NCBI GenBank assembly: GCA_964217345.1
Contig: CAXPJI010000054.1
Span: 1 to 8,242 of the forward strand
Direction: 5' to 3'
DNA: 8,242 bases
From: UBA3478 sp964217345
GTDB lineage: Bacteria; Bacteroidota; Bacteroidia; Flavobacteriales; Flavobacteriaceae
This document shows positions 1 through 6,260 of the stretch, piece by piece. The notes beneath the pieces are model-generated. The model had not been told where the DNA came from, did no database searches, and worked only from the letters and a program-made list of their open reading frames with translations. The position numbers were made by a program, and so were the translations under genes. Every line of letters starts with the position of its first letter. Within the stretch, counting starts at the first letter, position 1.

Positions 1-36
1 GTGACACTCTTTCCCTACACGACGCTCTTCCGATCT
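1..36 (+). other. Illumina adapter left on the contig end (artefact)
   Basis: Positions 4-36 match the 33-nt 3' part of the Illumina TruSeq/PE read-1 adapter (starts ACACTCTTTCCC, ends GCTCTTCCGATCT). Bases 1-3 (GTG) lie where the end of an i5 index would sit in dual-index libraries. Read forward in frame 1, the adapter gives the peptide TLFPYTTLFRS. Read in reverse it gives RSEERRVGKEC. Both are familiar contaminant peptides in protein databases. The bases from 37 onward read as genuine thiL sequence. This segment is not part of the organism's DNA and should be trimmed; no gene call should extend into it. Confidence 0.97.
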
Positions 37-267
37 GCCCAAGTGTTTCATGGGCATATAACCCAAATGAAAGTGAATTCCTTCGACGAGCATATCGGTA
101 CTGATTACCGTCTGGTTTTTGCCAAAATTGATTACCGCTGCATCGTCACCAATTCCTTTTTCGGTGCTTTTGAGCTGTGTAGGTATCGCTTTGGTTAGAT
201 GGTCGATAAGGCCGAATTCACCTAAGTTTTCGATCGAATTAAGGGAAGGATTCTTTTCTTCTAACAT
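37..267 (-). CDS. thiL: Thiamine-monophosphate kinase ThiL, N-terminal 77 residues (cut by contig end)
   Basis: ThiL phosphorylates thiamine monophosphate with ATP to give thiamine diphosphate, the last step of cofactor synthesis in the cytoplasm. Read on the minus strand from ATG at 267, the frame is open for 77 codons to base 37, where it meets the adapter. The visible part carries the family's N-terminal marks: LGEFGLIDHL (about residues 15-24), the glycine/aspartate motif GIGDDAAV (about 38-45), and the substrate/metal-binding stretch STDMLVEGIHFHLGY (about 56-70), followed by MPMKHLG. The full family length is usually about 320-350 residues, so roughly three quarters is missing. The start is supported by a -7-type promoter box 20 nt upstream; I see no Shine-Dalgarno site. 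The gene is divergent from the suf operon. The identity is strong because motif order and spacing fit the AIR-synthase-like N-terminal domain of ThiL. Truncation is an assembly effect, not gene decay. Confidence 0.88.
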
Positions 268-287
268 TTGATCTGTGGTTATGCGGT

Positions 288-295
288 CAAAGGTA
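288..295 (-). promoter_or_regulatory. Putative Bacteroidota -7 box of the thiL promoter
   Basis: On the minus strand this reads TACCTTTG, an exact match to the Bacteroidota/flavobacterial -7 consensus TAnnTTTG, with 20 nt between the box and the thiL ATG. No convincing TTG (-33) element is seen 17-23 nt upstream, so support comes from the box and its position only. Confidence 0.5.
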
Positions 296-306
296 CTGCT
301 ATTACT

Positions 307-321
307 ATAGATTCTGTCTAT
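307..321. repeat. Small inverted repeat in the thiL/sufA divergent region
   Basis: ATAGA (307-311), a 5-nt spacer, then TCTAT (317-321) form a perfect 5-bp-arm dyad. It sits about where the -33 region of the thiL promoter would lie, so it could be an operator half-site pair. Arms this short can occur by chance, and I recognise no regulator motif in it. Confidence 0.2.
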
Positions 322-347
322 GCCACTCAATAGAATATCAGTGCATT

Positions 348-409
348 ACTTATGATAAAAATGCGTTAAGCCGTATCTTTGCAATCAAATATCCCAACTT
401 ATGATAAAA
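348..409 (+). repeat. 13-bp direct repeat pair upstream of and across the sufA start codon
   Basis: The 13-mer ACTTATGATAAAA occurs at 348-360 and again at 397-409. The second copy contains the sufA start (ATG at 401). The first copy carries a decoy ATG at 353 that opens only a five-codon reading frame (M-I-K-M-R, stop at 368-370). The two copies are offset by 49 nt and flank the -7 box at 374-381. They may be a relic of duplication of the initiation region or paired protein-binding sites. Confidence 0.6.
374..381 (+). promoter_or_regulatory. Putative Bacteroidota -7 box of the suf operon promoter
   Basis: TATCTTTG matches TAnnTTTG exactly and ends 19 nt before the sufA ATG. A weak TTA at 350-352 lies 21 nt upstream, within the allowed spacing for the -33 element. 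Transcription would begin around 385-390, giving a leader of about 10-15 nt with no Shine-Dalgarno sequence. This is the only evident promoter for the eight-gene operon, since the internal gaps are too short to hold another between genes. Confidence 0.6.
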
Positions 410-730
410 GTAGCAGAATCTGCACGTGAAAGGGTCCGCTCGTTAATGCGCGAGGAGGGTTTTGATGCGGACACCGATTTTGTGAGAGTAGGGGTCAAAA
501 GTGGTGGCTGTAGTGGCCTCACGTATGAACTCAAGTTTGACAAAGCAATCGGTGAAACCGATAAAGTATTTGAAGACAACCAGGTAAGAGTGGCTGTCGA
601 CAAACGAAGTTTTTTATATCTCGTAGGAACCACCTTGGAGTATTCAGGGGGCTTAAACGGGAAAGGGTTTGTGTTTAACAATCCAAATGCGCAGCGTACT
701 TGTGGATGCGGAGAAAGTTTTTCACTCTAA
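401..730 (+). CDS. sufA: A-type iron-sulfur carrier protein, SufA/IscA (HesB) family
   Basis: The 109-residue product is a complete HesB/IscA-family protein. These small cytoplasmic proteins bind iron or an Fe-S cluster and pass it from the scaffold to target apoproteins. The three conserved cysteines are present: Cys37 in GGCSGL, and Cys101 and Cys103 in the C-terminal TCGCGESF motif. Length fits the family (about 107-122 residues). The start at ATG 401 gives the expected N-terminus (MIKVAESARERV) and lies 19 nt after a -7 promoter box. It is the first gene of the operon, and sufB follows after 15 nt. The family is hard to split into IscA, SufA and ErpA by sequence alone. The name sufA rests on the operon context. 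Confidence 0.93.
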   Translation: MIKVAESARERVRSLMREEGFDADTDFVRVGVKSGGCSGLTYELKFDKAIGETDKVFEDNQVRVAVDKRSFLYLVGTTLEYSGGLNGKGFVFNNPNAQRTCGCGESFSL

Positions 731-745
731 CAAGAAAGAGAAGAT

Positions 746-2191
746 ATGGCATATACTGAAGAAGAATTAAAGAAGGAGTTAGAGACCAAAGAATACGAGT
801 ACGGGTTTTATACCGACATCGAATCTGATACCCTTCCGAAAGGATTAAACGAAGATATCGTTCGAGCGATATCGAAGAAGAAAGAAGAACCTGAGTGGAT
901 GACCGCTTGGAGGCTTGAGGCGTTCGCCCAATGGAAAAAGATGGAGGAGCCAGATTGGGCTAATGTTCACTACGAGAAACCCAACTTTCAAGATATCTCG
1001 TATTACTCGGCTCCAAACAAGAAGCCAAAGTATAACAGTCTCGATGAGGTAGACCCCGAACTTTTAGACACTTTTAAAAAGCTGGGAATTTCGCTTGACG
1101 AGCAGAAAAAATTGGCTGGAGTGGCAGTTGATATCGTAATGGACTCTGTTTCAGTGGCAACCACTTTTAAAAAGACCCTTGCCGAAAAAGGAATCATCTT
1201 CTGTTCTATTTCAGAGGCCATTCAGGAACACCCAGACATGGTTAAAAAATATATTGGAAGCGTTGTTCCCGCAAAAGACAATTTCTATGCGGCTCTTAAT
1301 TCGGCGGTTTTCTCTGACGGTAGTTTCTGTTACATCCCCAAGGGAGTTAAATGCCCTATGGAGCTCTCTACTTATTTCAGAATTAATCAGGCAGGAACGG
1401 GTCAGTTTGAAAGAACGCTTGTAATTGCTGATCAGGGCAGTTATGTGAGTTATCTTGAAGGTTGTACTGCTCCATCAAGAGATGAAAACCAGCTTCACGC
1501 TGCGGTGGTAGAATTAATAGCGCTCGATGACGCAGAAATCAAGTACTCTACGGTTCAAAACTGGTTCCCTGGAAACAAGGAAGGCAAAGGTGGAGTGTTC
1601 AACTTTGTGACTAAGCGCGGTCTGTGTGAGCGTAATGCGAAAATCTCATGGACACAAGTTGAGACAGGTTCTGCAGTTACTTGGAAGTATCCGTCTTGTA
1701 TTTTAAAAGGAGATCATTCGGTTGGAGAATTTTACTCGATAGCCGTAACTAATAACTTTCAACAGGCAGATACCGGTACCAAAATGGTCCACCTAGGCAA
1801 GAACACCAAGAGCACGATCATCTCTAAAGGTATTTCTGCTGGTAAATCGCAAAACAGTTATCGCGGTTTAGTTCAAATTGGCTCTCGAGCAGAAAATGCC
1901 AGAAACTTCTCGCAGTGTGACTCGCTTCTTATGGGTAATGAGTGTGGTGCACACACTTTTCCTTATATCGAGGCAAAAAACAAATCAGCTCAAATTGAGC
2001 ATGAGGCTACCACAAGTAAAATCGGAGAAGATCAGATCTTCTATTGCAACCAACGAGGAATTGACACAGAAAAGGCAATTGCCTTAATCGTCAATGGGTT
2101 TAGCAAGGAGGTACTGAACAAGCTGCCGATGGAGTTCGCAGTAGAAGCACAAAAACTATTAGAAATCAGCCTAGAAGGCTCAGTAGGATAA
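746..2191 (+). CDS. sufB: Fe-S cluster assembly scaffold subunit SufB
   Basis: SufB is the core scaffold of the SufBC2D complex, on which the nascent Fe-S cluster is built in the cytoplasm. At 481 residues it has the family's usual length. Conserved blocks include QNWFPG (271-276), WTQVETGSAVTWKYPSC (302-318), STIISKGISAG (356-366), QNSYRGLV (369-376), CGAHTFPYIEA (400-410) and the C-terminal NGFSKEVLNKLPMEFA. Aligned from the C-terminus with E. coli SufB as I remember it (constant offset 14), Cys240 matches Cys254, Cys391 matches Cys405 and Glu420 matches Glu434, the residues tied to persulfide transfer and cluster formation. Arg212, Asn214, Gln271 and Trp273, in the proposed sulfur tunnel, are also kept. 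An AG-rich stretch (AAGAAAGAGAAG) precedes the ATG. sufC follows after 11 nt. Confidence 0.98.
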   Translation: MAYTEEELKKELETKEYEYGFYTDIESDTLPKGLNEDIVRAISKKKEEPEWMTAWRLEAFAQWKKMEEPDWANVHYEKPNFQDISYYSAPNKKPKYNSLDEVDPELLDTFKKLGISLDEQKKLAGVAVDIVMDSVSVATTFKKTLAEKGIIFCSISEAIQEHPDMVKKYIGSVVPAKDNFYAALNSAVFSDGSFCYIPKGVKCPMELSTYFRINQAGTGQFERTLVIADQGSYVSYLEGCTAPSRDENQLHAAVVELIALDDAEIKYSTVQNWFPGNKEGKGGVFNFVTKRGLCERNAKISWTQVETGSAVTWKYPSCILKGDHSVGEFYSIAVTNNFQQADTGTKMVHLGKNTKSTIISKGISAGKSQNSYRGLVQIGSRAENARNFSQCDSLLMGNECGAHTFPYIEAKNKSAQIEHEATTSKIGEDQIFYCNQRGIDTEKAIALIVNGFSKEVLNKLPMEFAVEAQKLLEISLEGSVG

Positions 2192-2202
2192 TTAAGAAGA
2201 CT

Positions 2203-2952
2203 ATGTTAAAGATTGAAAATCTTCACGCAAGAGTAGAAGAAAAGGAAATATTAAAGGGAATCAACCTTGAGGTTAAACCAGGCGAAGTACATGCCATTAT
2301 GGGGCCTAATGGTTCAGGTAAAAGTACGCTAGCCTCCGTAATTGCTGGGAGGGAAGATTTTGAGGTAACTGAAGGTAACATTAGCTTAAGCGGAGAAGAC
2401 CTTGGAGACCTAGATCCTGAAGAGCGTGCTCACGCAGGGGTATTTCTTTCGTTTCAATATCCGGTAGAAATCCCAGGCGTAACAGTTACGAATTTTATCA
2501 AGGCTGCGATCAATGAATCGCGCAAGGCTAAAGGTCTTGAGGACATGCCTGCCAATGAGATGCTTTCAAAGATTCGCGAGAAGTCAAGTTTGTTAGAGAT
2601 TGACCGCAAATTCTTATCGCGTTCTCTAAACGAAGGTTTTTCTGGTGGAGAAAAGAAGCGTAATGAGATCTTTCAGATGGCAATGCTTGAGCCAAAACTC
2701 GCAATTCTTGATGAAACCGATTCGGGACTTGATATCGATGCCCTTAGAATTGTTGCCAATGGCGTCAACAGGCTTCGCAGTAAAGACAACGCCATTGTGG
2801 TAATCACGCACTATCAGCGACTGCTTGACCATATCGTTCCTGACCATGTACACGTGCTCTACAATGGAAAGATTGTAAAGTCAGGAACCAAAGAGTTGGC
2901 TTTCGAATTAGAGGAAAAAGGATACGATTGGATCAAAGCGGAGAACGAATAG
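2203..2952 (+). CDS. sufC: Fe-S cluster assembly ATPase SufC
   Basis: SufC is the soluble ABC-type ATPase of the SufBC2D scaffold; ATP binding drives dimerisation of SufC and rearrangement of SufB-SufD. The 249-residue protein shows all ABC motifs in order: Walker A GPNGSGKST (34-42, Lys40), Q-loop Gln85 in SFQYPVEIPGV, signature FSGGEKKR (146-153), Walker B LAILDE (166-171, catalytic Glu171), D-loop SGLD (174-177) and switch His203 in ITHYQRLL. FSGGEKKRNEI is typical of SufC rather than of transporter ATPases, and there is no membrane segment. The start has the expected N-terminus (MLKIENLHA) with AAGAAG just upstream. sufD starts 3 nt after the stop, which suggests translational coupling. 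Confidence 0.98.
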   Translation: MLKIENLHARVEEKEILKGINLEVKPGEVHAIMGPNGSGKSTLASVIAGREDFEVTEGNISLSGEDLGDLDPEERAHAGVFLSFQYPVEIPGVTVTNFIKAAINESRKAKGLEDMPANEMLSKIREKSSLLEIDRKFLSRSLNEGFSGGEKKRNEIFQMAMLEPKLAILDETDSGLDIDALRIVANGVNRLRSKDNAIVVITHYQRLLDHIVPDHVHVLYNGKIVKSGTKELAFELEEKGYDWIKAENE

Positions 2953-2955
2953 ATT

Positions 2956-4272
2956 ATGGATCTTAACGAAAAATTACTCTCTTCATTCATTGCCTTCGAA
3001 GACAAGGTAAATGTGAACGATGAGGTTCACGAGATTCGAACGGCCGCCTTAAAGCGTTTTGAACAGCAAGGGTTCCCTACCAAGAAACTCGAGGCATGGA
3101 AATACACTTCGCTACAGTCTTTGCTCAAAAAGGATTTTAGCATCTTTCCAGGATCGAAACGCGCATTAGAATACCCGACAGTTCGACAATATTTTCTTCA
3201 CGAGACAGAGACGTTTAAAATCGTTTTTGTAGACGGGCAATACAGTTCGTTTTTGTCTGAAACGACTCATGACGGAGTAGATGTATGTCTGTTTAGCGCT
3301 GCTATTGAAAAGCCAAAGTACAAGCATATTGTTGATGAGTATTTCAACAAGATTGCCGATCAAACGGACGCCTTAACGAACCTAAATACAGCCTTTGCTA
3401 TCGAGGGCGCGTATATCTTTATTCCGAAGAGTAAAGCACCAGTTAAGCCGATTGAAATCGTACACTTTGCAACAGGAGCTACTCCACAAATCCTTCTTCA
3501 ACCTCGAAACTTGATTGTTGTAGAGGAGAATGCTGAGGTACAGATTATCGAGCGGCACCAGTCATTAGGAGCTGTCGAGGCATTTACCAATTCAGTTACT
3601 GAAATTTTTGCACACAAGAATGCACGAGTAGATTATTACAAGTTTCAGAATGATACCATGAAAGCTTCGATTGTGGACAGCACTTTTATTGAGCAACACG
3701 ACTCAAGTGAAGTGAGTGTTCACACATTCTCTCTAGGAGGGGCTTTGGTTAGAAATAATCTCAACTTCTATCAGAGAGGTTCGCACATCAATTCGATTAT
3801 GAAGGGGGTTACCTTGGGTAGTGAGCGTCAACATATTGATCACTATACCTTAGTTCACCACACTGAACCCGATTGTGAGAGTCACCAAGACTACAAAGGA
3901 ATTTACGATAATAGATCGGTAGGGGTTTTTAACGGAAAAATCGTCGTGGATAAAATTGCTCAAAAGACCAACGCGTTTCAACAGAACAATAACCTTTTGA
4001 TAAGTGATACTGCGACGGTAAATACAAAACCGCAACTAGAGATTTTTGCTGACGACGTTCGTTGCTCGCACGGCTGTACGATCGGACAGTTAGATGAAGA
4101 CGCGCTTTTTTACCTTCAGTCAAGAGGGATTCCAAAGAAAGAGGCTTCGGCACTTCTAATGTATGCCTTTGCGAATAATGTGCTTGAAAGTGTTAAGAAT
4201 GCTGCGCTTTCAAAGAGAGTAAAAGACATGATCGCAGAAAAGCTCGGAGTTAAAATCGGTTTCGACCTGTAG
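2956..4272 (+). CDS. sufD: Fe-S cluster assembly scaffold subunit SufD
   Basis: SufD is the paralogue of SufB and the third subunit of the SufBC2D complex; it helps iron entry and forms part of the cluster-building interface. The 438-residue product has an N-terminal helical part with KKLEAWKYTSLQSL (about 43-56), then the beta-helix domain shared with SufB, ending in a helical segment that normally binds SufC. The motif DDVRCSHGCTIGQLDEDALFY (366 onward) contains Cys370 and His372, which match the functional Cys358/His360 pair of E. coli SufD as I recall it. HHTEPDCESHQDYKGI (301-316) and NGKIVV (326-331) are also typical. The start is fixed by the 3-nt gap after sufC. The sufS start follows 3 nt after its stop. 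Confidence 0.97.
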   Translation: MDLNEKLLSSFIAFEDKVNVNDEVHEIRTAALKRFEQQGFPTKKLEAWKYTSLQSLLKKDFSIFPGSKRALEYPTVRQYFLHETETFKIVFVDGQYSSFLSETTHDGVDVCLFSAAIEKPKYKHIVDEYFNKIADQTDALTNLNTAFAIEGAYIFIPKSKAPVKPIEIVHFATGATPQILLQPRNLIVVEENAEVQIIERHQSLGAVEAFTNSVTEIFAHKNARVDYYKFQNDTMKASIVDSTFIEQHDSSEVSVHTFSLGGALVRNNLNFYQRGSHINSIMKGVTLGSERQHIDHYTLVHHTEPDCESHQDYKGIYDNRSVGVFNGKIVVDKIAQKTNAFQQNNNLLISDTATVNTKPQLEIFADDVRCSHGCTIGQLDEDALFYLQSRGIPKKEASALLMYAFANNVLESVKNAALSKRVKDMIAEKLGVKIGFDL

Positions 4273-4275
4273 CCT

Positions 4276-5499
4276 ATGAGTAGCCTTCTAGATATTCAGA
4301 GTATACGTAAAGACTTTCCCGTTCTAAATCGACAGGTAAATGGAAAGCCTTTGGTTTATTTTGATAATGCGGCTACTTCACAAACCCCCAAACAAGTCAT
4401 TCAATCGATCGTAGATTACTACGAAAACTATAATGCCAATATTCACCGAGGAGTGCACACCCTTTCTCAAGAGGCTACCGAAGCCTATGAAAAAGCGCGT
4501 CATACCCTTCAGACCCATTTAAATGCTGCGCGACCCGAAGAGGTAATACTTACTTCGGGAACCACTCACTCTATTAATATCGTGGCTAGTGGGTTTGCTT
4601 CATTACTTAGAGACGGAGACGAATTATTGGTCTCCGCCATGGAGCATCACTCAAACATTGTTCCTTGGCAAATGGCTTGCGAAAAGTCTGGGGCTCAATT
4701 AAAGGTGATCCCAATGAATGAAAAAGGAGAGCTCGAGATGGATGAATTTGACAATCTATTGTCTGAGCGCACTCGACTCGTTTTTTGCAATCACGTATCG
4801 AACGCACTAGGGACGATTAATCCCATCGAAGAAATCATCACCAAAGCCCATGCAGTTGGAGCAGCGGTCCTTATTGATGGCGCCCAAGCCGCTCCACACT
4901 TTAAGGTGAACGTTCAACAACTAGATGTTGACTTTTATACCCTTTCAGCTCATAAAGTATGCGGCCCTACTGGGATTGGATTACTTTACGGCAAGCGCTC
5001 ATGGCTCGAAAAGTTACCGCCTTATCAAGGCGGAGGAGAGATGATTGCTGAAGTGTCTTTTGAAAAAACGACTTACGCAGATCTACCCCATAAGTTTGAA
5101 GCTGGCACTCCAAATATCGCAGGAGGTATCGCCTTTGGAGCAGCCATAGATTATATGAATCAAATCGGGTTTGAAGCGATTGCCGCCTACGAAGGAGAGC
5201 TTTTGGTCTATGCAACCGATCAGCTGAAACAAATTCAAGGGATTGAATTTGTCGGAGAAGCAAAGAACAAAGCTTCAGTAATTTCTTTCAACTTGAAAGG
5301 AATACATCCTTATGATGTTGGTAGCATTCTTGACAAATTAGGGATTGCGGTTCGTACCGGACACCACTGCGCCCAACCGGTGATGCAACACTTTAATGTT
5401 CCTGGAACAGTTCGCGCAAGTTTTGCTTTTTATAACACCAAAGAAGAAATTGATATCTTCGTAGAAGGGGTGAAAACCGCTCAAAGAATGCTTAGTTAA
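4276..5499 (+). CDS. sufS: Cysteine desulfurase SufS (group II)
   Basis: SufS is the PLP-dependent enzyme that removes sulfur from L-cysteine, leaving alanine and a persulfide on its own cysteine, which SufE then takes over. At 407 residues it is almost the same length as E. coli SufS (406). Visible active-site features are AATSQTP near the N-terminus (32-38), His124 in AMEHHSN, Asp201 and Gln204 in DGAQAAPH, the PLP-binding Lys227 in LSAHKVCGPTGIG, the GGGEMI loop (252-257), Cys365 in RTGHHCAQP and Arg380 in GTVRASF. RxGHHCA is the mark of group II desulfurases, as opposed to the IscS/NifS group, so this is SufS-type. It sits between sufD and its partner sufE, with gaps of 3 and 4 nt. Confidence 0.98.
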   Translation: MSSLLDIQSIRKDFPVLNRQVNGKPLVYFDNAATSQTPKQVIQSIVDYYENYNANIHRGVHTLSQEATEAYEKARHTLQTHLNAARPEEVILTSGTTHSINIVASGFASLLRDGDELLVSAMEHHSNIVPWQMACEKSGAQLKVIPMNEKGELEMDEFDNLLSERTRLVFCNHVSNALGTINPIEEIITKAHAVGAAVLIDGAQAAPHFKVNVQQLDVDFYTLSAHKVCGPTGIGLLYGKRSWLEKLPPYQGGGEMIAEVSFEKTTYADLPHKFEAGTPNIAGGIAFGAAIDYMNQIGFEAIAAYEGELLVYATDQLKQIQGIEFVGEAKNKASVISFNLKGIHPYDVGSILDKLGIAVRTGHHCAQPVMQHFNVPGTVRASFAFYNTKEEIDIFVEGVKTAQRMLS

Positions 5500-5503
5500 A
5501 ACT

Positions 5504-5941
5504 ATGAGCCACAAGACAATAGCTGAAATTCAAGAAGAAATCATTGACGAGTTTAGCCTGTTCGACGACTGGATGCAGCGCTATGAATACATGATTGAAT
5601 TAGGCAAGAGCTTACCACTTATAGACCCTCAATACAAACTCGATGATTATCTCATTAAGGGATGTCAGAGTAAGGTTTGGGTTTTTGCAGAGATGAATGA
5701 GGATGAATTGAAGTTCACTGCAGATAGTGACGCCATCATCACTAAAGGCATCATTGCCTTACTTATTAGAGTATTTAGCGGACAAAAACCTCAAGACATC
5801 ATTGATGCCGAGTTGAGTTTTATAGACCAGATTGGCTTAAAAGAACATTTATCACCTACCCGCGCTAACGGCTTAACCAGTATGACTCGACAGATAAAAC
5901 TATACGCCGTTGCTTATCAAACACAGAAGAATCATGAGTGA
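5504..5941 (+). CDS. sufE: Sulfur acceptor protein SufE
   Basis: SufE accepts the persulfide sulfur from SufS, stimulates its desulfurase activity and delivers sulfur to SufB. The 145-residue product matches the family in length and motifs: FDDWMQRYEYMIELGK (20-35), LPLIDPQYK, then IKGCQSKVWV (51-60) with the catalytic Cys54 (Cys51 in E. coli, from memory), and a C-terminal SPTRANGLTSM block (117-127). The gene follows sufS by 4 nt and its last 8 nt overlap the start of the next gene, a layout that favours coupled translation. No unusual residues are seen. Confidence 0.97.
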   Translation: MSHKTIAEIQEEIIDEFSLFDDWMQRYEYMIELGKSLPLIDPQYKLDDYLIKGCQSKVWVFAEMNEDELKFTADSDAIITKGIIALLIRVFSGQKPQDIIDAELSFIDQIGLKEHLSPTRANGLTSMTRQIKLYAVAYQTQKNHE

Positions 5942-6260
5942 AACAACTATCGACACTAGTGCATTAGGAGAGAAGATCGTAAAGGTTTTAAAAACGATTT
6001 ACGACCCTGAGATTCCTGTAGATATTTATGAACTAGGTCTTATCTACGACGTGATGGTGAATGAAGACTTCGATGTCAAGATCTTGATGACCCTCACCTC
6101 ACCGAATTGTCCAGTCGCTGAAACACTTCCTGTAGAGGTAGAAGAAAAAATCAAGTCTATTGACGAGATTAAGGATGCCGAGGTGGAAATAACGTTTGAC
6201 CCTCCCTGGAGTCAGGAATTGATGAGTGAAGAAGCCAAATTAGAGCTGGGAATGCTTTAA
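5934..6260 (+). CDS. sufT: DUF59/MIP18-family Fe-S maturation protein, SufT-like
   Basis: The 108-residue product belongs to the DUF59 (MIP18-like) family, whose SUF-associated members help load Fe-S clusters into target proteins in the cytoplasm. The signature parts are all here: VLKTIYDPEIPVDIYELGLIY (18-38, the DPEIP..IyeLGLIY block), MTLTSPNCP (52-60) with the conserved Cys59, and DPPWSQELMSEEAK (89-102) at the C-terminus. I chose ATG 5934, giving MSETTID, rather than an in-frame TTG at 5910. The ATG has AGAAGA just upstream and overlaps the sufE end by 8 nt, while the TTG form would add eight residues (MLIKHRRI) with no family support. It runs directly into the DUF2480 gene with no gap. 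The sufT name is by family resemblance; exact function in this phylum is inferred. Confidence 0.9.
   Translation: MSETTIDTSALGEKIVKVLKTIYDPEIPVDIYELGLIYDVMVNEDFDVKILMTLTSPNCPVAETLPVEVEEKIKSIDEIKDAEVEITFDPPWSQELMSEEAKLELGML

Noticed and set aside
1..198. 65-residue plus-strand frame at the window start
   Set aside because: Its first 12 codons are adapter sequence and the rest is antisense to the well-supported thiL frame.
353..370. Five-codon frame (MIKMR) upstream of sufA as a leader peptide gene
   Set aside because: It lies upstream of the likely -7 box, so it is probably not transcribed from that promoter; kept only as part of the repeat finding.
3850..4153. Minus-strand frames inside sufD and in other suf genes
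   Set aside because: They are antisense shadows of strongly supported genes, with no recognisable motifs or start signals.
5910..5933. TTG start that would lengthen the DUF59 protein by eight residues
   Set aside because: The ATG at 5934 has a purine-rich stretch upstream and gives the family N-terminus; the added residues are only the sufE sequence read in another frame.
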